Shown: positions 50,043-59,164, counted from the stretch's first letter. The stretch is 64,000 nt of DNA from Rathayibacter sp. VKM Ac-2856 (GCF_013205055.1 NZ_JABMLF010000002.1:62001-126000), one strand, 5' to 3'. Notes: a model not told the origin generated them from the sequence alone. Numbers and translations are program-made.

Positions 50043-50893
50043 GCGACGTCCGGCTGATCGCGGCGCCGTCCTACTCCGCCGAGCTGCGGGAGGCGGTGGC
50101 CACGAGCGTCCGGGCGGCGGCGGAGGCCGCGCGCGGCTGGTACGGCCGGGGCGACAAGCTCGCCGCCGACGCGGCCTCGGTCGCGGCGATGCGCGCGGTG
50201 CTCGCCGAGGCGCCGTTCGCCGGCGTCGTCGTCATCGGCGAGGGCGAGAAGGACGACGCGCCCATGCTCGCGAACGGGGAGCGGCTCGGTCGGGCGGACT
50301 CGCCCTCGTGCGATGTGGCGGTCGATCCGCTCGACGGCACGCGGCTGACGGCGGAGGGGATCCCCGGCTCGGTCTGCGTGATCGCCCTCGCCCCGCGCGG
50401 CACGATGCTCGATCCGCGGGACGTCTTCTACATGGACAAGCTGGTCTGCTCCGGCGCGGGCACGGGCGTCGTCGGCCTCGATCTGCCGCCCGCCGAGAAC
50501 GCGCGGCGGCTGGCCGCGGCGCTGGGGAAGCCGGTGTCCGAGCTCGTGGTCGCCGTGCTGGACAAGCCGCGGCACGTCGCGCTGATCGCGGAGCTGCGGG
50601 AGGCCGGCGTCGCGCTGTCCCTCCGCGGCGAGGGCGACGTCTCGGTCGCGATCGAGGCGGCCGACCCCGCCGGCCCCGTCGACCTCGTGCTCGGCATCGG
50701 CGGCACGCCCGAGGGCGTCGTCGCCGCCTGCGCCGTCCGCGCCCTCGGCGGCGTGATGGAGGGCCGCCTCGCCCCGCAGACCGGCCTCGAGCGCTCGAAC
50801 GCCCTCGCCGCCGGCCACGACCTCACCCGCCTGCTGACCCTCGACGACCTCGTCGCCTCCCCCGACGTCCTCTTCGCCGGCTGCGCCGTCTGA
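50039..50893 (+). CDS. Class II fructose-1,6-bisphosphatase family (GlpX-like), short
   Basis: 284 residues, about 45-50 shorter than usual GlpX. Metal and phosphate motifs are present: VVIGEGEKDDAPML (about 64-77) and VDPLDGT (95-101). GlpX proteins normally continue past the FAATGVTDG-type stretch; this one stops right there (LFAGCAV) and a family A palindrome follows 22 nt later. The GTG overlaps the PhzE-like stop (GTGA), so both are one attenuator-controlled unit. Either it is a truncated paralogue or a phosphatase with another sugar-phosphate substrate tied to aromatic metabolism. Confidence 0.82.
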   Translation: MSDVRLIAAPSYSAELREAVATSVRAAAEAARGWYGRGDKLAADAASVAAMRAVLAEAPFAGVVVIGEGEKDDAPMLANGERLGRADSPSCDVAVDPLDGTRLTAEGIPGSVCVIALAPRGTMLDPRDVFYMDKLVCSGAGTGVVGLDLPPAENARRLAAALGKPVSELVVAVLDKPRHVALIAELREAGVALSLRGEGDVSVAIEAADPAGPVDLVLGIGGTPEGVVAACAVRALGGVMEGRLAPQTGLERSNALAAGHDLTRLLTLDDLVASPDVLFAGCAV

Positions 50894-50915
50894 CCCCACC
50901 CCCGCTCCTCCCCTT

Positions 50916-50978
50916 CCGCGAGATGCCACTTGTGCGCGACTTCCACGGCGTGTCGCGCACACAAGTGGCATCTCGCGG
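50916..50978. repeat. Palindromic repeat family A, copy 6
   Basis: About 25-bp arms (CCGCGAGATGCCACTTGTGC, then GCGAC) around a loop with CACGGC. It begins 22 nt after the GlpX-like stop. Confidence 0.88.
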
Positions 50979-51003
50979 CGGAGAGCAAGGGCGGGGGACG
51001 GCG

Positions 51004-51036
51004 AAGGCCCCGGTCCGACGTGCGGACCGGGGCCTT
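51004..51036 (-). terminator. Terminator of the tRNA-Thr/tRNA-Met unit
   Basis: A perfect 14-bp stem AAGGCCCCGGTCCG with complement and 5-nt loop ACGTG lies 7 nt past the 3' end of tRNA-Met. It may also stop transcripts from the GlpX-like gene on the other strand. Confidence 0.8.
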
Positions 51037-51043
51037 CTCGATG

Positions 51044-51117
51044 TAGCGGGAGCGGGACTTGAACCCGCGACACCACGATTATGAGCCGTGTGCTCTAACC
51101 ACCTGAGCTACCCCGCC
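51044..51117 (-). tRNA. tRNA-Met (CAT anticodon)
   Basis: Minus strand 5' GGCGGGGTAGCTCAGG. The anticodon loop CTCATAA is flanked by CACGG/TCGTG, and the T arm is GCGGGTTCAAGTCCCGC. The acceptor has two G-U pairs. It has the elongator form rather than the initiator form (no three G-C pairs under the anticodon). A tRNA-Ile with modified CAT cannot be excluded by eye. CCA is not encoded. Confidence 0.92.
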
Positions 51118-51150
51118 GCACGTTTCCGGAGGCTGGCCTGCCGGGAACGG

Positions 51151-51222
<72 letters not shown>

Positions 51223-51335
51223 GCACCTGCGGGTCTGACTGCCCCTCTCGGGGCGTGCCCGCGATTTGGCACCGTTAGACGATAGCACCTCCGCGAGGCC
51301 ACGATGACCGCGGGGCGGAGGGGTGCTCCGGGCGG

Positions 51336-51629
51336 GGTGGATCTCGGTGCGCCCGCTGCTTGCGCTGCTCGATCAGCAGGCATCGGAGCGGGGTGGATCT
51401 CCTTGGAGGAGACGCCCGCCCGCATGCTGGTCGAGTAGCCCCGCAGGGGCGTATCAAGACCGCCGTCACCAGCACGGAGAGTCTGCAGGCTCCTGGTCTG
51501 ACGCTGGTGGATCTCGATACGCCCGCTGCGCGGGCTACTCGATCAGCATGGAGGTGACATGTCGATCGAAAGGCTCTCGCCATCCGGACATGCTGGTCGA
51601 GTAGCCGCGCATCGGCGTATCGAGACCCG
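51336..51629. repeat. Inverted repeat family B, copy 4 (one full and two partial elements)
   Basis: A partial right half at 51336-51380, a full element at 51423-51550 (CATGCTGGTCGAGTAGCCCC to CTACTCGATCAGCATG), and a left half at 51589-51629. They fill the region between the tRNA-Thr gene and the aldo/keto reductase stop. No gene is seen in 51223-51630. Confidence 0.88.
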
Positions 51630-51630
51630 C

Positions 51631-52605
51631 CTAGGAGCGGCTCGCCGTGTCGAGCGCGGTCAGCTCGTCCGCCGTCAGCTCGAGGGTCGCGGAGGCGACC
51701 AGTGCCGGCAGCTGCTCCATGACGCGGGCGCTCGCGATCGGGGCGGCGACTCCCGGCTGCGAGCGCAGCCAGGCCAGGGCGACGGTCGCGACCTCGGCGT
51801 CGTGGGCGGCCGCGGCGGCGTCGAGGGCGGCGAGCACGCGCCGTCCGCGGGCGTCGAGGTACTGCGCGGCACCGGAGGCGCGCGGGCTGTCCGGCGTGGA
51901 CCCGTCGCGGTACTTGCCGGTCAGGAAGCCCGACGCGAGCGCGTAGTACGGGACGACGGCCATACCTGCCTCGCGGGCCAGCGGCAGCACGTCCGCCTCG
52001 ATGCCGCGCTCGACGAGGTTGTAGTGCGGCTGGACGGCGACCGGCGCGTGCAGCCCCTCCTCCTTCGCGAGGCGCAGCCACTCGGCGATGCGGTCGGCGC
52101 TGAAGTTGGAGACGCCGATGGCGCGGACGAGCCCCTCGTCGACGAGCTCGGAGAAGACCCGGGCGATGTCTTCCAGGGGAACGGCGTCGTCGTCGAAGTG
52201 GGCGTAGTAGAGGTCGATCCGGTCGGTGCGCAGGCGCTCGAGCGAGGCGCGGGCGGCCCGGCGGACGGTGTCGGGGGCGAGGCCGGTGAACTCCGGGTGG
52301 CGGCTGACCTTGGTGGCGATCACGACGTCGTCGCGGCGCGAGCGGCGGCTCAGCCACTCGCCGATGATCGTCTCGGACTCGCCGCCGTGGTTGCCGGGCA
52401 CCCAGGCGGAGTAGGAGTCGGCGGTGTCGATGAAGTCGCCGCCCGCCGCGACGTAGCCGTCGAGGACGTCGAAGGACGTCTGCTTCCCGGCGGTCCAGCC
52501 GAAGACGTTGCCGCCGAGGGAGAGCGGGAAGACCTCGATGCCGGAGTCGCCGAGGGGCGCGCGGGTGAGGGAGTCGTGGGACGGAGCTGCGCTGTCGATC
52601 GTCAT
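51631..52605 (-). CDS. Aldo/keto reductase (YdjG/NADP-dependent, Tas-like)
   Basis: 324 residues. LSLGGNVFGWT, then FIDTADSYSAW with the catalytic Asp and Tyr, VIATKVSRHP with Lys, and YYAHFDDDAVP, where His matches the AKR tetrad. IGVSNFSADRI and the late VAAPIASARVMEQL bind NADPH. It belongs to a different AKR branch from the one at 1532. GGAGG abuts the ATG too closely, and TTGAAT lies 6 nt upstream, so the message may be leaderless. The longer frame upstream lies in repeat sequence. Substrate unknown. Confidence 0.9.
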   Translation of the reverse strand: MTIDSAAPSHDSLTRAPLGDSGIEVFPLSLGGNVFGWTAGKQTSFDVLDGYVAAGGDFIDTADSYSAWVPGNHGGESETIIGEWLSRRSRRDDVVIATKVSRHPEFTGLAPDTVRRAARASLERLRTDRIDLYYAHFDDDAVPLEDIARVFSELVDEGLVRAIGVSNFSADRIAEWLRLAKEEGLHAPVAVQPHYNLVERGIEADVLPLAREAGMAVVPYYALASGFLTGKYRDGSTPDSPRASGAAQYLDARGRRVLAALDAAAAAHDAEVATVALAWLRSQPGVAAPIASARVMEQLPALVASATLELTADELTALDTASRS

Positions 52606-52693
52606 CCTCCGATTCAACTCGCCGCGGCGCGCGCTGCCGATCCCCCGCCGCGCATGCGGAGCAAGCACTCAGCCACCGCGCTCCCGCCGCCGG

Positions 52694-52955
52694 CTCCGGC
52701 ACGCGAAACCACCTCCGGCACGTCGAAACAGCCGAATCCCACGAGCCGAGGCCCGTTTCACGAGCCGGACTTCCGACCGGGCCACCTCCGGCACGCGAAA
52801 GCATCCTCGGCTCGCAGGAACAGGCGGTTTTCACGAGCCGGAGCCCGTTTCACGAGCCGGACTTCCCACTCGGCCACCTCCGGCACGCGAAAGCACCCTC
52901 GGCACGCCGGAACAGCCGGTTCCCACGAGCCGGGGCACGTTCCACGAGCCGGAGG
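52694..52955. repeat. Modular palindromic repeat family D, three units
   Basis: Three units of roughly 90 bp, each with forward CTCCGGCACGCGAAA modules and inverse CACGAGCCGG modules. It ends with CGAGCCGGAGG, 17 nt from the PD40 gene stop. Same design as the array at 2421-3287 but more diverged. Confidence 0.85.
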
Positions 52956-52972
52956 CGCGCCGGGAGGCCGCG

Positions 52973-53899
52973 TCAGCTCAGCGGGTAGTCCGCGTAGGCG
53001 AAGCGCGTCGAGTCCGGCGACCAGCCGGCGACGTTGATCGTGCCCTGGCCGCCGAAGAGCGACCGGACCACCCGCCCGGGCGAGGTGTCGCCGGCAGCAC
53101 GGCCCTCGAGCGCGATCAGCCGCAGCTCGACCGGCAGGTTCTCCGGGTGCCCGACCGTTCCCGCGGGGTACGCGAGGTAGAGCAGGTGCGCGCCGTCGGG
53201 CGACTCGTGCGGGAACCAGTCGACCGTGTCGGAGGCGACGACGCGCTCGATCCCGGAGCCGTCGCGGCGCATCCGGAACAGCTGGGCGACCCCGCCCTCG
53301 CGCTCGGAGTTGAAGTGCAGGGTCTCGCCGTCGGCGGAGAAGTCGACGCCGTCGTCCGGGTGCGCGTCGTCGGTGAGCGCGGTCAGCGGGCCGCCTTCGG
53401 CCGGCATCGTGTAGACGTTGGTGACCCAGCGCCCCGTCGCGTCCTCGCCGCCGCCGATCAACGCGAGCAGCCGGCCGTCGGGCGAGACGCCGTGCAGGTA
53501 GTGCTTGAACCGCGGCACCGGCCCCGCGGAGGTGAGCCGCCGCGCGGGCGCCGAGCCGTCCAGCGCCACCGCGTAGAGGTGCCCGTCGCGCGCCGAGACG
53601 TAGGCGGTGCCGCCGCCCGGAGCGAGCACATGGTCGTTGTTCAGCTCGTCCGGCACGCCGTCGAGCGCGATCGTCTCGAGCCCGTCGGCCCCGACCGGCG
53701 CGGCCCCGACCGGCGCCTCCCCGAGCGGCAGCCGGAACAGCCCGCCGTTCCCGTTCACGACGAGCGACTCCCCGTCCGGCGACCAGTTCGGCGCCTCGAC
53801 GAGCAGCCGGGAGGAGGAGAACACCGTCGTCGCCTCCCCCGACGCGATGTCGAGCACGCGGATCCGGCAGGTCTGGTCGGGGAGCAGTGAGCGGGCCAT
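52973..53899 (-). CDS. PD40/TolB-like beta-propeller protein
   Basis: 308 residues with repeated blade motifs: APNWSPDGESLVVNGNGGLFRL, then HGVSPDGRLLALIGGG, then GVDFSADGETLHFNSEREG and VAGWSPDSTRFAYADYPL. Several blades start W/F-S-P-D-G. There is no signal peptide, so it is cytoplasmic. It resembles the actinobacterial biopolymer-transporter/TolB-like proteins that read out or bind small ligands. The ATG at 53899 has TAGCGT 7 nt upstream (leaderless-like) and a GGAG. It is divergent from the antiporter operon by 119 bp. Confidence 0.8.
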   Translation of the reverse strand: MARSLLPDQTCRIRVLDIASGEATTVFSSSRLLVEAPNWSPDGESLVVNGNGGLFRLPLGEAPVGAAPVGADGLETIALDGVPDELNNDHVLAPGGGTAYVSARDGHLYAVALDGSAPARRLTSAGPVPRFKHYLHGVSPDGRLLALIGGGEDATGRWVTNVYTMPAEGGPLTALTDDAHPDDGVDFSADGETLHFNSEREGGVAQLFRMRRDGSGIERVVASDTVDWFPHESPDGAHLLYLAYPAGTVGHPENLPVELRLIALEGRAAGDTSPGRVVRSLFGGQGTINVAGWSPDSTRFAYADYPLS

Positions 53900-54018
53900 G
53901 CGCTCCACGCTAGGGGCAGGCGGGCAGTCAAGCCCGTCCGCACTCAGGTTCTCGGCGCGCCCGCTCCCGTATCCTTGCCGGGACAACTGTGCTGAGTGGA
54001 CCCGGGGAGGACTGTGTG

Positions 54019-57000
54019 ATGCTCCTCACCCTCGTGATCACGTTCGCCCTCGCGGTGGTCACCCCCTGGATCGTCGACCGCCTCGGTCCGAAGGTGTTCT
54101 ACGCCCTCGCGCTGGTGCCCGCCGCGACCTTCGTGTCGACCGCTGCGTCGCTGCCGACGATCCTCGCCGGCGGCGAGCTGCGCGAGGAGATCCCGTGGAT
54201 CCCCTCCCTCGACATCGCGCTGTCCTTCCGGCTCGACGCGCTCTCGATCGTCCTCGCGCTCGTCGTCAGCGGCGTCGGCGCGCTCGTCCTCGCCTACTGC
54301 GCGAGCTACTTCCGGAGCGACGAGCCGTCCCTCGGCCGCTTCGCCGCCCTGCTCTTCGCCTTCGCCGGGGTGATGTACGGGCTGGTCACCGCCGACGACG
54401 TCATCATCCTCTTCGTCTTCTGGGAGGCGACGAGCGTCCTCTCCTATCTCCTGATCGGCCACTACAGCGGCCGGAAGGAGAGCCGCGGAGCCGGACTCCA
54501 GGCGCTCCTGGTGACGACCCTCGGCGGGCTGGCGATGCTCGTCGGCGTCATCATCCTCATCGTCGAGTCCGGCACCTCGAGCCTCGCCGGCATCGTCGAG
54601 GCGGCGCCGTCCGGCCCGATCGTCTCGGTCGCCCTCGTCCTCGTCCTGCTCGGCGCCTTCTCCAAGTCGGCGCTCGTGCCCTTCCACTTCTGGCTGCCGG
54701 CCGCGATGGCCGCGCCCACCCCGGTCAGCGCCTACCTGCACGCCGCCGCGATGGTGAAGGCCGGCATCTACCTCGTCGCCCGCCTCGCCCCCGGCTTCGC
54801 CGACGACGCCGTCTGGCTGCCCGTGATCGTGAGCGTCGGCGTCTGGACGATGCTTGTCGGCGGCTGGCGCTCGCTCCGCCAGTACGACCTCAAGCTCGTC
54901 CTCGCCTACGGCACCGTCAGCCAGCTCGGCTTCCTCACCGTCGCGGTCGGCTTCGGCTCGCGCGACGCGGCCCTCGCCGGCCTGACCCTGCTGGTCGCGC
55001 ACGCGCTGTTCAAGGCACTGCTGTTCCTCGCCGTCGGCATCGTCGACCACCGCGCCGGCACCCGCGACCTCCGCAAGCTCAGCGGTCTCGGCCGTCAGGC
55101 GCCGGTGCTCGCCGGCGCCGCGCTGGTCGGCGTGCTGTCGATGGCGGGGCTGCCGCCGCTGCTGGGCTTCGTCGCCAAGGAGGCGGTCTTCACCAGCCTG
55201 CTCTCGGCGATGGAGCAGGGCTCGCTCTGGGCCTGGATCGCGCTGATCGGCCTCGTGATCGGCTCGATCCTCACCGTCGCCTACTCGGCCCGCTTCTTCT
55301 GGGGCGCGTTCGCCCGGAAGAAGGGCCTCGAGGACACCCACCTGCACGCGGAGCCGTGGACCTTCACCGCGCCCACCGTCGTCCTCGCGGTCGCCACGAT
55401 CGCCGGCGGCATCGGCGCCTCGCTCCTCGACCCGCTGGTCGCGGTCTACGCCGACACGCTCCCCTTCGGCGCGGCCGACGCCGACCCGCAGCTCGCCGCG
55501 GCCGCCGAGGAGTCCGACCACGGCGGCTACCACCTCGCGCTCTGGCACGGCTTCGAGCCCGCCCTCGCGATCAGCGCGCTCGTCGTCGTCGTCGGCCTCG
55601 CCCTCTTCGCCAAGCGGGTCGCGGTCGCGCGCCTCCAGTCCAAGGTGCCGAACACCATCGACTCCGCCGAGGGCTACTGGGCGACGGTCCGCTGGCTCGA
55701 CCGCGTGGCCAGCACCGTCACCGAGTTCGTCCAGCGCGGCTCGCTCCCCCGCTACCTCACGGTGATCTTCGCGGTCTTCGTCCTCGGAGTCGGCGGCGCG
55801 GCCGCGCTCAACCGCACCTGGCCCGGCGACCTCGTCTTCTGGGACTCGCCCGGGCAGCTCGCCGTCGCCGCGGTGATGATCCTCGCCGCGATCCTCTGCG
55901 CCATCGCGCGCAACCGTGTCGCGGCCGTGCTCCTCGCCGGCGCGACCGGCTACGGCATGGTGGCCCTCTTCGCCATCCAGGGCGCGCCGGACCTGGCCCT
56001 CACCCAGGCGCTGATCGAGACGATCACGCTGGTCGTCTTCGTCCTCGTGCTCCGCCGCCTCCCCACCCGGATCGCGCAGAAGCACCAGCCGATGCGCAAG
56101 CGCCTGCGCGCCGTGATCGGCATCACCGTCGGCGCGGTGATGGCCCTCGCCGCGACGATCGCGCTCGGCGCCCGCACGGCGACCCCGATCTCGGTCGATC
56201 TCCCCCGCCTCGCCTACGAGGAGGGCAAGGGCCGCAACATCGTGAACGTCCTCCTCGTCGACATCCGCGCGTGGGACACGATGGGCGAGATCTCGGTGCT
56301 CGTCGTGGTCGCGACCGGCGTCGCGAGCCTGATCTTCCTCTCCAGCCGGGCCGGCGGCGCCCCGCGCCTCGAGCAGCAGAGCACCGCCGACCGCGAGGAG
56401 CGGGCGACCGACCTCACCGCTCCCTCCGCCGACTCCGAGAAGACCGGCGACCGCGGCTCCTGGCTCGTCGCCGGGCGGACACTGCGCCCCGAGAACCGCT
56501 CGATCGTCCTCGAGGTGCTGGTACGCCTGCTCTTCCACCCCGCGATGATCGTCTCGGTCTACCTGCTCTTCACCGGCCACAACACCCCGGGCGGAGGCTT
56601 CGCGGGCGGCCTGCTCGCCGGTCTCGCCCTCGTCGCGCGCTATCTGGCCGGCGGCCGGTTCGAGCTCGGCGAGGCCGCGCCGATCGACGCAGGCAAGGTC
56701 CTCGGGCTCGGGCTGCTCTTCGCGGTCGGCACCGCCGTCTCCTCGCTCGCCTTCGGTCTCGACGTGCTCGAGTCCAGCTGGCTCGACCTCTACCTGCCGG
56801 TGCTCGGCGAGCTGCACCTGGGCACCTCCACCCTCTTCGACATCGGCGTGTACCTCATCGTGATCGGCCTGACCCTCGACATCCTCCGCAGCCTCGGCGG
56901 CGAGGTCGACCGCCACGGCGAGGAGGCCGAGCAGGGCGACCCCTCGGGCGACGGCGTCACCCACTCCGTCGACAGCACGCCCGGCCCCGGTGCCGGGACG

Positions 57001-57075
57001 GTGGACGGACTGGAGACGAAGCTGCCGACCGGCGCGACCGTCGTCGGCGGACCGGGCAGGGGGGACGACGCATGA
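54019..57075 (+). CDS. mnhA: Na+/H+ antiporter subunit A with fused MnhB domain
   Basis: 1018 residues. The N-terminal 500 are NuoL-like: Glu136 (LFVFWEATSVLSYL), Lys216 (GAFSKSALVPFHFWLPAAM) and Lys247 (AAAMVKAGIYL) match the proton-path residues of MrpA. A middle segment (about 600-760) carries the MrpA-specific part, and the last 190 residues (VLVRLLFHPAMIVSVYLLF..., FTGHNTPGGGFAGGLLAG) are the MnhB subunit fused on. Mrp complexes exchange Na+ (or K+/Ca2+) for H+ at the membrane. The ATG has GGGAGG about 10 nt upstream. The stop overlaps mnhC by 4 bp. Confidence 0.95.
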   Translation: MLLTLVITFALAVVTPWIVDRLGPKVFYALALVPAATFVSTAASLPTILAGGELREEIPWIPSLDIALSFRLDALSIVLALVVSGVGALVLAYCASYFRSDEPSLGRFAALLFAFAGVMYGLVTADDVIILFVFWEATSVLSYLLIGHYSGRKESRGAGLQALLVTTLGGLAMLVGVIILIVESGTSSLAGIVEAAPSGPIVSVALVLVLLGAFSKSALVPFHFWLPAAMAAPTPVSAYLHAAAMVKAGIYLVARLAPGFADDAVWLPVIVSVGVWTMLVGGWRSLRQYDLKLVLAYGTVSQLGFLTVAVGFGSRDAALAGLTLLVAHALFKALLFLAVGIVDHRAGTRDLRKLSGLGRQAPVLAGAALVGVLSMAGLPPLLGFVAKEAVFTSLLSAMEQGSLWAWIALIGLVIGSILTVAYSARFFWGAFARKKGLEDTHLHAEPWTFTAPTVVLAVATIAGGIGASLLDPLVAVYADTLPFGAADADPQLAAAAEESDHGGYHLALWHGFEPALAISALVVVVGLALFAKRVAVARLQSKVPNTIDSAEGYWATVRWLDRVASTVTEFVQRGSLPRYLTVIFAVFVLGVGGAAALNRTWPGDLVFWDSPGQLAVAAVMILAAILCAIARNRVAAVLLAGATGYGMVALFAIQGAPDLALTQALIETITLVVFVLVLRRLPTRIAQKHQPMRKRLRAVIGITVGAVMALAATIALGARTATPISVDLPRLAYEEGKGRNIVNVLLVDIRAWDTMGEISVLVVVATGVASLIFLSSRAGGAPRLEQQSTADREERATDLTAPSADSEKTGDRGSWLVAGRTLRPENRSIVLEVLVRLLFHPAMIVSVYLLFTGHNTPGGGFAGGLLAGLALVARYLAGGRFELGEAAPIDAGKVLGLGLLFAVGTAVSSLAFGLDVLESSWLDLYLPVLGELHLGTSTLFDIGVYLIVIGLTLDILRSLGGEVDRHGEEAEQGDPSGDGVTHSVDSTPGPGAGTVDGLETKLPTGATVVGGPGRGDDA

Positions 57076-57572
57076 GCATCACCCTCGTCCTCGTCGTCGT
57101 GATGGCCGTGATGTACGCCGCGGGCGTCTACCAGATACTCGAGCGCAGTCTCACCCGGATCCTGATCGGCTTCCTCCTGGTCGGCAACGCGACCAACATC
57201 CTGATCCTGCTGATGGCAGGGCGCTCGGGCGTCGCACCGTTCGTCACCGACGACGGCCGCTCCTACGAGCAGATCGCCGAGGAGATGGCCGATCCCCTGC
57301 CGCAGGCGCTGATCCTGACGGCGATCGTGATCACCTTCGGGGTGTCGGCCTTCCTGCTCGCGATGATCTACCGCCGCTGGCGCCTCGCCAACGCGGACCA
57401 GGTCGAGGACGACGAGACCGACGCCTCCGTCCGCGAGGACGCGGCGGGCATCTCCGCCCAGACCACGGCCGACGACCGGGCCCTCGACGTCCTGCTCGAA
57501 TCGAGCGACGAGGGCACCGCCGCGAAGCACGCCGAGAGCGCCATGACCGACGACAGGAAGGAGGACCGATGA
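57072..57572 (+). CDS. mnhC: Na+/H+ antiporter subunit C
   Basis: 166 residues: three helices in the first 100 (VVMAVMYAAGVYQILERSL, then GFLLVGNATNILILLMAG, then DPLPQALILTAIVITFGVSAF), a NuoK-like subunit. The final 60 residues are an acidic cytoplasmic tail longer than in Bacillus MrpC. Starts in the ATGA overlap with mnhA. Confidence 0.94.
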   Translation: MSITLVLVVVMAVMYAAGVYQILERSLTRILIGFLLVGNATNILILLMAGRSGVAPFVTDDGRSYEQIAEEMADPLPQALILTAIVITFGVSAFLLAMIYRRWRLANADQVEDDETDASVREDAAGISAQTTADDRALDVLLESSDEGTAAKHAESAMTDDRKEDR

Positions 57573-59164
57573 ACGTGCTGATCCCCCTCGTCGTCACCCT
57601 CCCGCTCCTGGGAGCGGCGGTCGCGCTGGTCCTCGGCCGGCACCGCCGCGCGCAGATCACGGTCAACATCGTCACGCTGACGACGGTCCTCGTCATCTCC
57701 TCCGTGCTGCTCGTCCTCGTCCTCACCGGCGAGGAGGGCGGCAGCGCCGTGTACGTGGGCGGCTGGGAGCCGCCGTGGGGCATCGTGCTGGTCGTCGATC
57801 CGCTCGCCGCCCTGATGCTCGTGATCACCTCGGTCACGCTGCTGGGCGTCCTGCTGTTCTCGGTCGGCCAGGGCCTCGTCGACGGCAACCGCGAGACGCC
57901 GGTCACGATCTTCCACCCGACCTACCTGATCCTCTCGGCCGGCATCCTCAACGCGTTCGTCGCGGGTGACCTCTTCAACCTCTACGTCGGCTTCGAGATC
58001 CTGCTCGCGGCGAGCTACGTGCTGATCACGCTCGGCGGCACCGCGCCCCGCATCCGCGCGGGCACGACCTACGTCGTCGTCAGCCTGGTCTCGAGCGTGT
58101 TCTTCCTCTCGGCGATCGGCCTGCTCTACGGCGCCACCGGCACCGTCAACATGGCCCAGCTCTCGATCCGCATCGCCGAGCTGCCCGCCGACGTCCAGCT
58201 CGTGCTGCACGTGGTGCTGCTGCTCGGCTTCGGGATCAAGGCGGCGGTCTTCCCGCTGTCGTTCTGGCTGCCGGACTCCTACCCGACCGCTCCCGCGCCC
58301 GTCACGGCCGTCTTCGCGGGCCTGCTGACCAAGGTCGGCGTCTACGCGCTGATCCGCACCGAGACGCTGCTCTTCCCTGGCGGGAGGCTCAGCGAGGTGC
58401 TGATGGTGGTCGCGCTGCTGACGCTGATCGTCGGCATCCTCGGCGCCGTCGCGCAGGCCGACATCAAGCGGATGCTCTCCTTCACGCTGGTCTCGCACAT
58501 CGGCTACATGGTCTTCGGCATCGCCATCGGCACGGAGGCGGGCTACGCCGCGACGATCTTCTACGTGATCCACCACATCACGGTGCAGACGACGCTCTTC
58601 CTCGCGACGGGACTGATCGAGCGCGTCGGCGGCACCACGTCGATCCTGCGGCTCGGCGGTCTGCTCAAGGCCTCGCCGCTGCTCGCGCTGCTCTACTTCA
58701 TCCCCGCGATGAACCTCGGCGGCATCCCGCCGTTCACCGGCTTCCTCGGCAAGGTCGGCCTCTTCGTCGCCGGCACCGAGTCCGCAGCGGACCAGCCCTC
58801 CTGGCTGATCTGGGCGGTCATCGGCGCGGGCGCGATCACCTCGCTGCTCACCCTCTACGCGGTGGCCCGCGTCTGGAACATGGCGTTCTGGCGCCGTCAG
58901 GAGGAGGTGCCCGGCTACGAGTCCCCGCTGATCGACCAGCTGCAGGAGGACCCGCACGACACGGGCACGGTCCGCACCCGGCACTCCCCGCCGATGATGG
59001 TCCTCGCGACCGCGGGCATGGTCGTCTTCGGCGTGGGCCTCACGATCGCCGCCGGACCGCTCTACGACGCCAGCGAGCAGGCCGCCGCCGCTGTCGCCGA
59101 CCCGTCGACCTACATCGCCACCGTCTACCGCGACTCGTCCTTCGGAGAGGAGGGCCCGCGATGA
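57569..59164 (+). CDS. mnhD: Na+/H+ antiporter subunit D
   Basis: 531 residues, NuoN/NuoM-like with about 14 helices. The conserved Glu143 (LYVGFEILLAASYVL) and the Lys region GFGIKAAVFPLSFWLPDSYP are in place, as is the second-half AQADIKRMLSFTLVSHIGYM. It pumps protons with MnhA. It overlaps mnhC by 4 bp and mnhE by 4 bp. Confidence 0.95.
   Translation: MNVLIPLVVTLPLLGAAVALVLGRHRRAQITVNIVTLTTVLVISSVLLVLVLTGEEGGSAVYVGGWEPPWGIVLVVDPLAALMLVITSVTLLGVLLFSVGQGLVDGNRETPVTIFHPTYLILSAGILNAFVAGDLFNLYVGFEILLAASYVLITLGGTAPRIRAGTTYVVVSLVSSVFFLSAIGLLYGATGTVNMAQLSIRIAELPADVQLVLHVVLLLGFGIKAAVFPLSFWLPDSYPTAPAPVTAVFAGLLTKVGVYALIRTETLLFPGGRLSEVLMVVALLTLIVGILGAVAQADIKRMLSFTLVSHIGYMVFGIAIGTEAGYAATIFYVIHHITVQTTLFLATGLIERVGGTTSILRLGGLLKASPLLALLYFIPAMNLGGIPPFTGFLGKVGLFVAGTESAADQPSWLIWAVIGAGAITSLLTLYAVARVWNMAFWRRQEEVPGYESPLIDQLQEDPHDTGTVRTRHSPPMMVLATAGMVVFGVGLTIAAGPLYDASEQAAAAVADPSTYIATVYRDSSFGEEGPR

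Noticed and set aside
41236-51043. rpmG (L33) expected after tRNA-Met
   Set aside because: Scanning the short frames near tRNA-Met and hadA showed nothing resembling the 55-residue L33 protein.
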